A DNA stretch of 64,000 nt, taken from Micromussa lordhowensis. Taxonomy: Eukaryota > Cnidaria > Anthozoa > Scleractinia > Lobophylliidae. Below the pieces are notes generated by a model. It was not told where the DNA came from. It searched no databases and worked only from the letters and a program-made list of their open reading frames with translations. The stretch spans positions 25,823,427-25,887,426 of the forward strand of contig OZ026604.1 in NCBI GenBank assembly GCA_964020085.1, read 5' to 3'. Shown one piece after another: positions 33,913 through 48,236 of this stretch; the first letter of the stretch is position 1, and each line of letters starts with the position of its first letter. A program made the translations under genes and the position numbers.

Positions 33913-36900
33913 CACCAAAGCACTCCCGGGGTCGGTCCGGGTCCAAATGCGAAGTATCGGAGCTGCGCGAAATCTCCCACTATGCTAATCAGCCCGCAGA
34001 TCCCCAGGCGTGGCCGGCTGGCTGACTCGTTAGCCGAGCTTGACGCGTGTCGCAACTTGGCAAACTAATGGCACCAAAGCACTCCTGGGGTGGGTCCGGG
34101 TCCACATGCAAAGTTTCGGAGCTGCGCGACATCTCGCACTATGCTAACCAGCCCGTTTGCTAATTAGCCGAACTTTGCGCGCGTCGCAACTTTGCAAACT
34201 AATACCACCAAAGCACTCCCGGGGTCGGTCCGGGTCCAAATGCGAAGTATCGGAGCTGCGCGAAATCTCCCACTATGCTAATCAGCCCGCAGATCCCCAG
34301 GCGTGGCCGGCTGGCTGACTCGTTAGCCGAGCTTGACGCGTGTCGCAACTTGGCAAACTAATGGCACCAAAGCACTCCTGGGGTGGGTCCGGGTCCACAT
34401 GCAAAGTTTCGGAGCTGCGCGACATCTCGCACTATGCTAACCAGCCCGTTTGCTAATTAGCCGAACTTTGCGCGCGTCGCAACTTTGCAAACTAATACCA
34501 CCAAAGCACTCCCGGGGTCGGTCCGGGTCCAAATGCGAAGTATCGGAGCTGCGCGAAATCTCCCACTATGCTAATCAGCCCGCAGATCCCCAGGCGTGGC
34601 CGGCTGGCTGACTCGTTAGCCGAGCTTGACGCGTGTCGCAACTTGGCAAACTAATGGCACCAAAGCACTCCTGGGGTGGGTCCGGGTCCACATGCAAAGT
34701 TTCGGAGCTGCGCGACATCTCGCACTATGCTAACCAGCCCGTTTGCTAATTAGCCGAACTTTGCGCGCGTCGCAACTTTGCAAACTAATACCACCAAAGC
34801 ACTCCCGGGGTCGGTCCGGGTCCAAATGCGAAGTATCGGAGCTGCGCGAAATCTCCCACTATGCTAATCAGCCCGCAGATCCCCAGGCGTGGCCGGCTGG
34901 CTGACTCGTTAGCCGAGCTTGACGCGTGTCGCAACTTGGCAAACTAATGGCACCAAAGCACTCCTGGGGTGGGTCCGGGTCCACATGCAAAGTTTCGGAG
35001 CTGCGCGACATCTCGCACTATGCTAACCAGCCCGTTTGCTAATTAGCCGAACTTTGCGCGCGTCGCAACTTTGCAAACTAATACCACCAAAGCACTCCCG
35101 GGGTCGGTCCGGGTCCAAATGCGAAGTATCGGAGCTGCGCGAAATCTCCCACTATGCTAATCAGCCCGCAGATCCCCAGGCGTGGCCGGCTGGCTGACTC
35201 GTTAGCCGAGCTTGACGCGTGTCGCAACTTGGCAAACTAATGGCACCAAAGCACTCCTGGGGTGGGTCCGGGTCCACATGCAAAGTTTCGGAGCTGCGCG
35301 ACATCTCGCACTATGCTAACCAGCCCGTTTGCTAATTAGCCGAACTTTGCGCGCGTCGCAACTTTGCAAACTAATACCACCAAAGCACTCCCGGGGTCGG
35401 TCCGGGTCCAAATGCGAAGTATCGGAGCTGCGCGAAATCTCCCACTATGCTAATCAGCCCGCAGATCCCCAGGCGTGGCCGGCTGGCTGACTCGTTAGCC
35501 GAGCTTGACGCGTGTCGCAACTTGGCAAACTAATGGCACCAAAGCACTCCTGGGGTGGGTCCGGGTCCACATGCAAAGTTTCGGAGCTGCGCGACATCTC
35601 GCACTATGCTAACCAGCCCGTTTGCTAATTAGCCGAACTTTGCGCGCGTCGCAACTTTGCAAACTAATACCACCAAAGCACTCCCGGGGTCGGTCCGGGT
35701 CCAAATGCGAAGTATCGGAGCTGCGCGAAATCTCCCACTATGCTAATCAGCCCGCAGATCCCCAGGCGTGGCCGGCTGGCTGACTCGTTAGCCGAGCTTG
35801 ACGCGTGTCGCAACTTGGCAAACTAATGGCACCAAAGCACTCCTGGGGTGGGTCCGGGTCCACATGCAAAGTTTCGGAGCTGCGCGACATCTCGCACTAT
35901 GCTAACCAGCCCGTTTGCTAATTAGCCGAACTTTGCGCGCGTCGCAACTTTGCAAACTAATACCACCAAAGCACTCCCGGGGTCGGTCCGGGTCCAAATG
36001 CGAAGTATCGGAGCTGCGCGAAATCTCCCACTATGCTAATCAGCCCGCAGATCCCCAGGCGTGGCCGGCTGGCTGACTCGTTAGCCGAGCTTGACGCGTG
36101 TCGCAACTTGGCAAACTAATGGCACCAAAGCACTCCTGGGGTGGGTCCGGGTCCACATGCAAAGTTTCGGAGCTGCGCGACATCTCGCACTATGCTAACC
36201 AGCCCGTTTGCTAATTAGCCGAACTTTGCGCGCGTCGCAACTTTGCAAACTAATACCACCAAAGCACTCCCGGGGTCGGTCCGGGTCCAAATGCGAAGTA
36301 TCGGAGCTGCGCGAAATCTCCCACTATGCTAATCAGCCCGCAGATCCCCAGGCGTGGCCGGCTGGCTGACTCGTTAGCCGAGCTTGACGCGTGTCGCAAC
36401 TTGGCAAACTAATGGCACCAAAGCACTCCTGGGGTGGGTCCGGGTCCACATGCAAAGTTTCGGAGCTGCGCGACATCTCGCACTATGCTAACCAGCCCGT
36501 TTGCTAATTAGCCGAACTTTGCGCGCGTCGCAACTTTGCAAACTAATACCACCAAAGCACTCCCGGGGTCGGTCCGGGTCCAAATGCGAAGTATCGGAGC
36601 TGCGCGAAATCTCCCACTATGCTAATCAGCCCGCAGATCCCCAGGCGTGGCCGGCTGGCTGACTCGTTAGCCGAGCTTGACGCGTGTCGCAACTTGGCAA
36701 ACTAATGGCACCAAAGCACTCCTGGGGTGGGTCCGGGTCCACATGCAAAGTTTCGGAGCTGCGCGACATCTCGCACTATGCTAACCAGCCCGTTTGCTAA
36801 TTAGCCGAACTTTGCGCGCGTCGCAACTTTGCAAACTAATACCACCAAAGCACTCCCGGGGTCGGTCCGGGTCCAAATGCGAAGTATCGGAGCTGCGCGA

Positions 36901-39900
36901 AATCTCCCACTATGCTAATCAGCCCGCAGATCCCCAGGCGTGGCCGGCTGGCTGACTCGTTAGCCGAGCTTGACGCGTGTCGCAACTTGGCAAACTAATG
37001 GCACCAAAGCACTCCTGGGGTGGGTCCGGGTCCACATGCAAAGTTTCGGAGCTGCGCGACATCTCGCACTATGCTAACCAGCCCGTTTGCTAATTAGCCG
37101 AACTTTGCGCGCGTCGCAACTTTGCAAACTAATACCACCAAAGCACTCCCGGGGTCGGTCCGGGTCCAAATGCGAAGTATCGGAGCTGCGCGAAATCTCC
37201 CACTATGCTAATCAGCCCGCAGATCCCCAGGCGTGGCCGGCTGGCTGACTCGTTAGCCGAGCTTGACGCGTGTCGCAACTTGGCAAACTAATGGCACCAA
37301 AGCACTCCTGGGGTGGGTCCGGGTCCACATGCAAAGTTTCGGAGCTGCGCGACATCTCGCACTATGCTAACCAGCCCGTTTGCTAATTAGCCGAACTTTG
37401 CGCGCGTCGCAACTTTGCAAACTAATACCACCAAAGCACTCCCGGGGTCGGTCCGGGTCCAAATGCGAAGTATCGGAGCTGCGCGAAATCTCCCACTATG
37501 CTAATCAGCCCGCAGATCCCCAGGCGTGGCCGGCTGGCTGACTCGTTAGCCGAGCTTGACGCGTGTCGCAACTTGGCAAACTAATGGCACCAAAGCACTC
37601 CTGGGGTGGGTCCGGGTCCACATGCAAAGTTTCGGAGCTGCGCGACATCTCGCACTATGCTAACCAGCCCGTTTGCTAATTAGCCGAACTTTGCGCGCGT
37701 CGCAACTTTGCAAACTAATACCACCAAAGCACTCCCGGGGTCGGTCCGGGTCCAAATGCGAAGTATCGGAGCTGCGCGAAATCTCCCACTATGCTAATCA
37801 GCCCGCAGATCCCCAGGCGTGGCCGGCTGGCTGACTCGTTAGCCGAGCTTGACGCGTGTCGCAACTTGGCAAACTAATGGCACCAAAGCACTCCTGGGGT
37901 GGGTCCGGGTCCACATGCAAAGTTTCGGAGCTGCGCGACATCTCGCACTATGCTAACCAGCCCGTTTGCTAATTAGCCGAACTTTGCGCGCGTCGCAACT
38001 TTGCAAACTAATACCACCAAAGCACTCCCGGGGTCGGTCCGGGTCCAAATGCGAAGTATCGGAGCTGCGCGAAATCTCCCACTATGCTAATCAGCCCGCA
38101 GATCCCCAGGCGTGGCCGGCTGGCTGACTCGTTAGCCGAGCTTGACGCGTGTCGCAACTTGGCAAACTAATGGCACCAAAGCACTCCTGGGGTGGGTCCG
38201 GGTCCACATGCAAAGTTTCGGAGCTGCGCGACATCTCGCACTATGCTAACCAGCCCGTTTGCTAATTAGCCGAACTTTGCGCGCGTCGCAACTTTGCAAA
38301 CTAATACCACCAAAGCACTCCCGGGGTCGGTCCGGGTCCAAATGCGAAGTATCGGAGCTGCGCGAAATCTCCCACTATGCTAATCAGCCCGCAGATCCCC
38401 AGGCGTGGCCGGCTGGCTGACTCGTTAGCCGAGCTTGACGCGTGTCGCAACTTGGCAAACTAATGGCACCAAAGCACTCCTGGGGTGGGTCCGGGTCCAC
38501 ATGCAAAGTTTCGGAGCTGCGCGACATCTCGCACTATGCTAACCAGCCCGTTTGCTAATTAGCCGAACTTTGCGCGCGTCGCAACTTTGCAAACTAATAC
38601 CACCAAAGCACTCCCGGGGTCGGTCCGGGTCCAAATGCGAAGTATCGGAGCTGCGCGAAATCTCCCACTATGCTAATCAGCCCGCAGATCCCCAGGCGTG
38701 GCCGGCTGGCTGACTCGTTAGCCGAGCTTGACGCGTGTCGCAACTTGGCAAACTAATGGCACCAAAGCACTCCTGGGGTGGGTCCGGGTCCACATGCAAA
38801 GTTTCGGAGCTGCGCGACATCTCGCACTATGCTAACCAGCCCGTTTGCTAATTAGCCGAACTTTGCGCGCGTCGCAACTTTGCAAACTAATACCACCAAA
38901 GCACTCCCGGGGTCGGTCCGGGTCCAAATGCGAAGTATCGGAGCTGCGCGAAATCTCCCACTATGCTAATCAGCCCGCAGATCCCCAGGCGTGGCCGGCT
39001 GGCTGACTCGTTAGCCGAGCTTGACGCGTGTCGCAACTTGGCAAACTAATGGCACCAAAGCACTCCTGGGGTGGGTCCGGGTCCACATGCAAAGTTTCGG
39101 AGCTGCGCGACATCTCGCACTATGCTAACCAGCCCGTTTGCTAATTAGCCGAACTTTGCGCGCGTCGCAACTTTGCAAACTAATACCACCAAAGCACTCC
39201 CGGGGTCGGTCCGGGTCCAAATGCGAAGTATCGGAGCTGCGCGAAATCTCCCACTATGCTAATCAGCCCGCAGATCCCCAGGCGTGGCCGGCTGGCTGAC
39301 TCGTTAGCCGAGCTTGACGCGTGTCGCAACTTGGCAAACTAATGGCACCAAAGCACTCCTGGGGTGGGTCCGGGTCCACATGCAAAGTTTCGGAGCTGCG
39401 CGACATCTCGCACTATGCTAACCAGCCCGTTTGCTAATTAGCCGAACTTTGCGCGCGTCGCAACTTTGCAAACTAATACCACCAAAGCACTCCCGGGGTC
39501 GGTCCGGGTCCAAATGCGAAGTATCGGAGCTGCGCGAAATCTCCCACTATGCTAATCAGCCCGCAGATCCCCAGGCGTGGCCGGCTGGCTGACTCGTTAG
39601 CCGAGCTTGACGCGTGTCGCAACTTGGCAAACTAATGGCACCAAAGCACTCCTGGGGTGGGTCCGGGTCCACATGCAAAGTTTCGGAGCTGCGCGACATC
39701 TCGCACTATGCTAACCAGCCCGTTTGCTAATTAGCCGAACTTTGCGCGCGTCGCAACTTTGCAAACTAATACCACCAAAGCACTCCCGGGGTCGGTCCGG
39801 GTCCAAATGCGAAGTATCGGAGCTGCGCGAAATCTCCCACTATGCTAATCAGCCCGCAGATCCCCAGGCGTGGCCGGCTGGCTGACTCGTTAGCCGAGCT

Positions 39901-42900
39901 TGACGCGTGTCGCAACTTGGCAAACTAATGGCACCAAAGCACTCCTGGGGTGGGTCCGGGTCCACATGCAAAGTTTCGGAGCTGCGCGACATCTCGCACT
40001 ATGCTAACCAGCCCGTTTGCTAATTAGCCGAACTTTGCGCGCGTCGCAACTTTGCAAACTAATACCACCAAAGCACTCCCGGGGTCGGTCCGGGTCCAAA
40101 TGCGAAGTATCGGAGCTGCGCGAAATCTCCCACTATGCTAATCAGCCCGCAGATCCCCAGGCGTGGCCGGCTGGCTGACTCGTTAGCCGAGCTTGACGCG
40201 TGTCGCAACTTGGCAAACTAATGGCACCAAAGCACTCCTGGGGTGGGTCCGGGTCCACATGCAAAGTTTCGGAGCTGCGCGACATCTCGCACTATGCTAA
40301 CCAGCCCGTTTGCTAATTAGCCGAACTTTGCGCGCGTCGCAACTTTGCAAACTAATACCACCAAAGCACTCCCGGGGTCGGTCCGGGTCCAAATGCGAAG
40401 TATCGGAGCTGCGCGAAATCTCCCACTATGCTAATCAGCCCGCAGATCCCCAGGCGTGGCCGGCTGGCTGACTCGTTAGCCGAGCTTGACGCGTGTCGCA
40501 ACTTGGCAAACTAATGGCACCAAAGCACTCCTGGGGTGGGTCCGGGTCCACATGCAAAGTTTCGGAGCTGCGCGACATCTCGCACTATGCTAACCAGCCC
40601 GTTTGCTAATTAGCCGAACTTTGCGCGCGTCGCAACTTTGCAAACTAATACCACCAAAGCACTCCCGGGGTCGGTCCGGGTCCAAATGCGAAGTATCGGA
40701 GCTGCGCGAAATCTCCCACTATGCTAATCAGCCCGCAGATCCCCAGGCGTGGCCGGCTGGCTGACTCGTTAGCCGAGCTTGACGCGTGTCGCAACTTGGC
40801 AAACTAATGGCACCAAAGCACTCCTGGGGTGGGTCCGGGTCCACATGCAAAGTTTCGGAGCTGCGCGACATCTCGCACTATGCTAACCAGCCCGTTTGCT
40901 AATTAGCCGAACTTTGCGCGCGTCGCAACTTTGCAAACTAATACCACCAAAGCACTCCCGGGGTCGGTCCGGGTCCAAATGCGAAGTATCGGAGCTGCGC
41001 GAAATCTCCCACTATGCTAATCAGCCCGCAGATCCCCAGGCGTGGCCGGCTGGCTGACTCGTTAGCCGAGCTTGACGCGTGTCGCAACTTGGCAAACTAA
41101 TGGCACCAAAGCACTCCTGGGGTGGGTCCGGGTCCACATGCAAAGTTTCGGAGCTGCGCGACATCTCGCACTATGCTAACCAGCCCGTTTGCTAATTAGC
41201 CGAACTTTGCGCGCGTCGCAACTTTGCAAACTAATACCACCAAAGCACTCCCGGGGTCGGTCCGGGTCCAAATGCGAAGTATCGGAGCTGCGCGAAATCT
41301 CCCACTATGCTAATCAGCCCGCAGATCCCCAGGCGTGGCCGGCTGGCTGACTCGTTAGCCGAGCTTGACGCGTGTCGCAACTTGGCAAACTAATGGCACC
41401 AAAGCACTCCTGGGGTGGGTCCGGGTCCACATGCAAAGTTTCGGAGCTGCGCGACATCTCGCACTATGCTAACCAGCCCGTTTGCTAATTAGCCGAACTT
41501 TGCGCGCGTCGCAACTTTGCAAACTAATACCACCAAAGCACTCCCGGGGTCGGTCCGGGTCCAAATGCGAAGTATCGGAGCTGCGCGAAATCTCCCACTA
41601 TGCTAATCAGCCCGCAGATCCCCAGGCGTGGCCGGCTGGCTGACTCGTTAGCCGAGCTTGACGCGTGTCGCAACTTGGCAAACTAATGGCACCAAAGCAC
41701 TCCTGGGGTGGGTCCGGGTCCACATGCAAAGTTTCGGAGCTGCGCGACATCTCGCACTATGCTAACCAGCCCGTTTGCTAATTAGCCGAACTTTGCGCGC
41801 GTCGCAACTTTGCAAACTAATACCACCAAAGCACTCCCGGGGTCGGTCCGGGTCCAAATGCGAAGTATCGGAGCTGCGCGAAATCTCCCACTATGCTAAT
41901 CAGCCCGCAGATCCCCAGGCGTGGCCGGCTGGCTGACTCGTTAGCCGAGCTTGACGCGTGTCGCAACTTGGCAAACTAATGGCACCAAAGCACTCCTGGG
42001 GTGGGTCCGGGTCCACATGCAAAGTTTCGGAGCTGCGCGACATCTCGCACTATGCTAACCAGCCCGTTTGCTAATTAGCCGAACTTTGCGCGCGTCGCAA
42101 CTTTGCAAACTAATACCACCAAAGCACTCCCGGGGTCGGTCCGGGTCCAAATGCGAAGTATCGGAGCTGCGCGAAATCTCCCACTATGCTAATCAGCCCG
42201 CAGATCCCCAGGCGTGGCCGGCTGGCTGACTCGTTAGCCGAGCTTGACGCGTGTCGCAACTTGGCAAACTAATGGCACCAAAGCACTCCTGGGGTGGGTC
42301 CGGGTCCACATGCAAAGTTTCGGAGCTGCGCGACATCTCGCACTATGCTAACCAGCCCGTTTGCTAATTAGCCGAACTTTGCGCGCGTCGCAACTTTGCA
42401 AACTAATACCACCAAAGCACTCCCGGGGTCGGTCCGGGTCCAAATGCGAAGTATCGGAGCTGCGCGAAATCTCCCACTATGCTAATCAGCCCGCAGATCC
42501 CCAGGCGTGGCCGGCTGGCTGACTCGTTAGCCGAGCTTGACGCGTGTCGCAACTTGGCAAACTAATGGCACCAAAGCACTCCTGGGGTGGGTCCGGGTCC
42601 ACATGCAAAGTTTCGGAGCTGCGCGACATCTCGCACTATGCTAACCAGCCCGTTTGCTAATTAGCCGAACTTTGCGCGCGTCGCAACTTTGCAAACTAAT
42701 ACCACCAAAGCACTCCCGGGGTCGGTCCGGGTCCAAATGCGAAGTATCGGAGCTGCGCGAAATCTCCCACTATGCTAATCAGCCCGCAGATCCCCAGGCG
42801 TGGCCGGCTGGCTGACTCGTTAGCCGAGCTTGACGCGTGTCGCAACTTGGCAAACTAATGGCACCAAAGCACTCCTGGGGTGGGTCCGGGTCCACATGCA

Positions 42901-44092
42901 AAGTTTCGGAGCTGCGCGACATCTCGCACTATGCTAACCAGCCCGTTTGCTAATTAGCCGAACTTTGCGCGCGTCGCAACTTTGCAAACTAATACCACCA
43001 AAGCACTCCCGGGGTCGGTCCGGGTCCAAATGCGAAGTATCGGAGCTGCGCGAAATCTCCCACTATGCTAATCAGCCCGCAGATCCCCAGGCGTGGCCGG
43101 CTGGCTGACTCGTTAGCCGAGCTTGACGCGTGTCGCAACTTGGCAAACTAATGGCACCAAAGCACTCCTGGGGTGGGTCCGGGTCCACATGCAAAGTTTC
43201 GGAGCTGCGCGACATCTCGCACTATGCTAACCAGCCCGTTTGCTAATTAGCCGAACTTTGCGCGCGTCGCAACTTTGCAAACTAATACCACCAAAGCACT
43301 CCCGGGGTCGGTCCGGGTCCAAATGCGAAGTATCGGAGCTGCGCGAAATCTCCCACTATGCTAATCAGCCCGCAGATCCCCAGGCGTGGCCGGCTGGCTG
43401 ACTCGTTAGCCGAGCTTGACGCGTGTCGCAACTTGGCAAACTAATGGCACCAAAGCACTCCTGGGGTGGGTCCGGGTCCACATGCAAAGTTTCGGAGCTG
43501 CGCGACATCTCGCACTATGCTAACCAGCCCGTTTGCTAATTAGCCGAACTTTGCGCGCGTCGCAACTTTGCAAACTAATACCACCAAAGCACTCCCGGGG
43601 TCGGTCCGGGTCCAAATGCGAAGTATCGGAGCTGCGCGAAATCTCCCACTATGCTAATCAGCCCGCAGATCCCCAGGCGTGGCCGGCTGGCTGACTCGTT
43701 AGCCGAGCTTGACGCGTGTCGCAACTTGGCAAACTAATGGCACCAAAGCACTCCTGGGGTGGGTCCGGGTCCACATGCAAAGTTTCGGAGCTGCGCGACA
43801 TCTCGCACTATGCTAACCAGCCCGTTTGCTAATTAGCCGAACTTTGCGCGCGTCGCAACTTTGCAAACTAATACCACCAAAGCACTCCCGGGGTCGGTCC
43901 GGGTCCAAATGCGAAGTATCGGAGCTGCGCGAAATCTCCCACTATGCTAATCAGCCCGCAGATCCCCAGGCGTGGCCGGCTGGCTGACTCGTTAGCCGAG
44001 CTTGACGCGTGTCGCAACTTGGCAAACTAATGGCACCAAAGCACTCCTGGGGTGGGTCCGGGTCCACATGCAAAGTTTCGGAGCTGCGCGAC
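33913..44092. repeat. Hyper-homogeneous core, no variant seen in 10.2 kb
   Basis: Reading from the AATATCACC change at 33912 to the GACCTCTCG change at 44093 I found no substitution or indel in 10,180 bp, close to 35 consecutive identical units. At the window-average rate about 29 changes would be expected. This is either the most recently amplified or converted part of the array, or an assembly artefact in which nearly identical units were copied or collapsed. Confidence 0.85.
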
Positions 44093-46349
44093 CTCTCGCA
44101 CTATGCTAACCAGCCCGTTTGCTAATTAGCCGAACTTTGCGCGCGTCGCAACTTTGCAAACTAATACCACCAAAGCACTCCCGGGGTCGGTCCGGGTCCA
44201 AATGCGAAGTATCGGAGCTGCGCGAAATCTCCCACTATGCTAATCAGCCCGCAGATCCCCAGGCGTGGCCGGCTGGCTGACTCGTTAGCCGAGCTTGACG
44301 CGTGTCGCAACTTGGCAAACTAATGGCACCAAAGCACTCCTGGGGTGGGTCCGGGTCCACATGCAAAGTTTCGGAGCTGCGCGACATCTCGCACTATGCT
44401 AACCAGCCCGTTTGCTAATTAGCCGAACTTTGCGCGCGTCGCAACTTTGCAAACTAATACCACCAAAGCACTCCCGGGGTCGGTCCGGGTCCAAATGCGA
44501 AGTATCGGAGCTGCGCGAAATCTCCCACTATGCTAATCAGCCCGCAGATCCCCAGGCGTGGCCGGCTGGCTGACTCGTTAGCCGAGCTTGACGCGTGTCG
44601 CAACTTGGCAAACTAATGGCACCAAAGCACTCCTGGGGTGGGTCCGGGTCCACATGCAAAGTTTCGGAGCTGCGCGACATCTCGCACTATGCTAACCAGC
44701 CCGTTTGCTAATTAGCCGAACTTTGCGCGCGTCGCAACTTTGCAAACTAATACCACCAAAGCACTCCCGGGGTCGGTCCGGGTCCAAATGCGAAGTATCG
44801 GAGCTGCGCGAAATCTCCCACTATGCTAATCAGCCCGCAGATCCCCAGGCGTGGCCGGCTGGCTGACTCGTTAGCCGAGCTTGACGCGTGTCGCAACTTG
44901 GCAAACTAATGGCACCAAAGCACTCCTGGGGTGGGTCCGGGTCCACATGCAAAGTTTCGGAGCTGCGCGACATCTCGCACTATGCTAACCAGCCCGTTTG
45001 CTAATTAGCCGAACTTTGCGCGCGTCGCAACTTTGCAAACTAATACCACCAAAGCACTCCCGGGGTCGGTCCGGGTCCAAATGCGAAGTATCGGAGCTGC
45101 GCGAAATCTCCCACTATGCTAATCAGCCCGCAGATCCCCAGGCGTGGCCGGCTGGCTGACTCGTTAGCCGAGCTTGACGCGTGTCGCAACTTGGTAAACT
45201 AATGGCACCAAAGCACTCCTGGGGTGGGTCCGGGTCCACATGCAAAGTTTCGGAGCTGCGCGACATCTCGCACTATGCTAACCAGCCCGTTTGCTAATTA
45301 GCCGAACTTTGCGCGCGTCGCAACTTTGCAAACTAATACCACCAAAGCACTCCCGGGGTCGGTCCGGGTCCAAATGCGAAGTATCGGAGCTGCGCGAAAT
45401 CTCCCACTATGCTAATCAGCCCGCAGATCCCCAGGCGTGGCCGGCTGGCTGACTCGTTAGCCGAGCTTGACGCGTGTCGCAACTTGGCAAACTAATGGCA
45501 CCAAAGCACTCCTGGGGTGGGTCCGGGTCCACATGCAAAGTTTCGGAGCTGCGCGACATCTCGCACTATGCTAACCAGCCCGTTTGCTAATTAGCCGAAC
45601 TTTGCGCGCGTCGCAACTTTGCAAACTAATACCACCAAAGCACTCCCGGGGTCGGTCCGAGTCCAAATGCGAAGTATCGGAGCTGCGCGAAATCTCCCAC
45701 TATGCTAATCAGCCCGCAGATCCCCAGGCGTGGCCGGCTGGCTGACTCGTTAGCCGAGCTTGACGCGTGTCGCAACTTGGCAAACTAATGGCACCAAAGC
45801 ACTCCTGGGGTGGGTCCGGGTCCACATGCAAAGTTTCGGAGCTGCGCGACATCTCGCACTATGCTAACCAGCCCGTTTGCTAATTAGCCGAACTTTGCGC
45901 GCGTCGCAACTTTGCAAACTAATACCACCAAAGCACTCCCGGGGTCGGTCCGGGTCCAAATGCGAAGTATCGGAGCTGCGCGAAATCTCCCACTATGCTA
46001 ATCAGCCCGCAGATCCCCAGGCGTGGCCGGCTGGCTGACTCGTTAGCCGAGCTTGACGCGTGTCGCAACTTGGCAAACTAATGGCACCAAAGCACTCCTG
46101 GGGTGGGTCCGGGTCCACATGCAAAGTTTCGGAGCTGCGCGACATCTCGCACTATGCTAACCAGCCCGTTTGCTAATTAGCCGAACTTTGCGCGCGTCGC
46201 AACTTTGCAAACTAATACCACCAAAGCACTCCCGGGGTCGGTCCGGGTCCAAATGCGAAGTATCGGAGCTGCGCGAAATCTCCCACTATGCTAATCAGCC
46301 CGCAGATCCCCAGGCGTGGCCGGCTGGCTGACTCGTTAGCCGAGCTTGA

Positions 46350-48115
46350 TGCGTGTCGCAACTTGGCAAACTAATGGCACCAAAGCACTCCTGGGGTGGG
46401 TCCGGGTCCACATGCAAAGTTTCGGAGCTGCGCGACATCTCGCACTATGCTAACCAGCCCGTTTGCTAATTAGCCGAACTTTGCGCGCGTCGCAACTTTG
46501 CAAACTAATACCACCAAAGCACTCCCGGGGTCGGTCCGGGTCCAAATGCGAAGTATCGGAGCTGCGCGAAATCTCCCACTATGCTAATCAGCCCGCAGAT
46601 CCCCAGGCGTGGCCGGCTGGCTGACTCGTTAGCCGAGCTTGACGCGTGTTGCAACTTGGCAAACTAATGGCACCAAAGCACTCCTGGGGTGGGTCCGTGT
46701 CCACATGCAAAGTTTCGGAGCTGCGCGACATCTCGCACTATGCTAACCAGCCCGTTTGCTAATTAGCCGAACTTTGCGCGCGTCGCAACTTTGCAAACTA
46801 ATACCACCAAAGCACTCCCGGGGTCGGTCCGGGTCCAAATGCGAAGTATCGGAGCTGCGCAAAATCTCCCACTATGCTAATCAGCCCGCAGATCCCCAGG
46901 CGTGGCCGGCTGGCTGACTCGTTAGCCGAGCTTGACGCGTGTCGCAACTTGGCAAACTAATGGCACCAAAGCACTCCTGGGGTGGGTCCGGGTCCACATG
47001 CAAAGTTTCGGAGCTGCGCGACATCTCGCACTATGCTAACCAGCCCGTTTGCTAATTAGCCGAACTTTGCGCGCGTCGCAACTTTGCAAACTAATACCAC
47101 CAAAGCACTCCCGGGGTCGGTCCGGGTCCAAATGCGAAGTATCGGAGCTGCGCGAAATCTCCCACTATGCTAATCAGCCCGCAGATCCCCAGGCGTGGCC
47201 GGCTGGCTGACTCGTTAGCCGAGCTTGACGCGTGTCGCAACTTGGCAAACTAATGGCACCAAAGCACTCCTGGGGTGGGTCCGGGTCCACATGCAAAGTT
47301 TCGGAGCTGCGCGACATCTCGCACTATGCTAACCAGCCCGTTTGCTAATTAGCCGAACTTTGCGCGCGTCGCAACTTTGCAAACTAATACCACCAAAGCA
47401 CTCCCGGGGTCGGTCCGGGTCCAAATGCGAAGTATCGGAGCTGCGCGAAATCTCCCACTATGCTAATCAGCCCGCAGATCCCCAGGCGTGGCCGGCTGGC
47501 TGACTCGTTAGCCGAGCTTGACGCGTGTCGCAACTTGGCAAACTAATGGCACCAAAGCACTCCTGGGGTGGGTCCGGGTCCACATGCAAAGTTTCGGAGC
47601 TGCGCGACATCTCGCACTATGCTAACCAGCCCGTTTGCTAATTAGCCGAACTTTGCGCGCGTCGCAACTTTGCAAACTAATACCACCAAAGCACTCCCGG
47701 GGTCGGTCCGGGTCCAAATGCGAAGTATCGGAGCTGCGCGAAATCTCCCACTATGCTAATCAGCCCGCAGATCCCCAGGCGTGGCCGGCTGGCTGACTCG
47801 TTAGCCGAGCTTGATGCGTGTCGCAACTTGGCAAACTAATGGCACCAAAGCACTCCTGGGGTGGGTCCGGGTCCACATGCAAAGTTTCGGAGCTGCGCGA
47901 CATCTCGCACTATGCTAACCAGCCCGTTTGCTAATTAGCCGAACTTTGCGCGCGTCGCAACTTTGCAAACTAATACCACCAAAGCACTCCCGGGGTCGGT
48001 CCGGGTCCAAATGCGAAGTATCGGAGCTGCGCGAAATCTCCCACTATGCTAATCAGCCCGCAGATCCCCAGGCGTGGCCGGCTGGCTGACTCGTTAGCCG
48101 AGCTTGACGCGTGTT
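46350..48115. repeat. Marker pair duplicated five units apart
   Basis: CTTGATGCG (46350) followed 300 bp later by GTGTTGCAAC (46650) recurs at 47815 and 48115, exactly 1465 bp (5 units) on. The pair occurs a third time at 62464 and 62764, 50 units further after allowing for the deletion at 54754. GTCCGTGTCC (46698) and GCGCAAAAT (46861) are private to the first copy. Confidence 0.82.
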
Positions 48116-48236
48116 GCAACTTGGCAAACTAATGGCACCAAAGCACTCCTGGGGTGGGTCCGGGTCCACATGCAAAGTTTCGGAGCTGCGCGACATCTCG
48201 CACTATGCTAACCAGCCCGTTTGCTAATTAGCCGAA

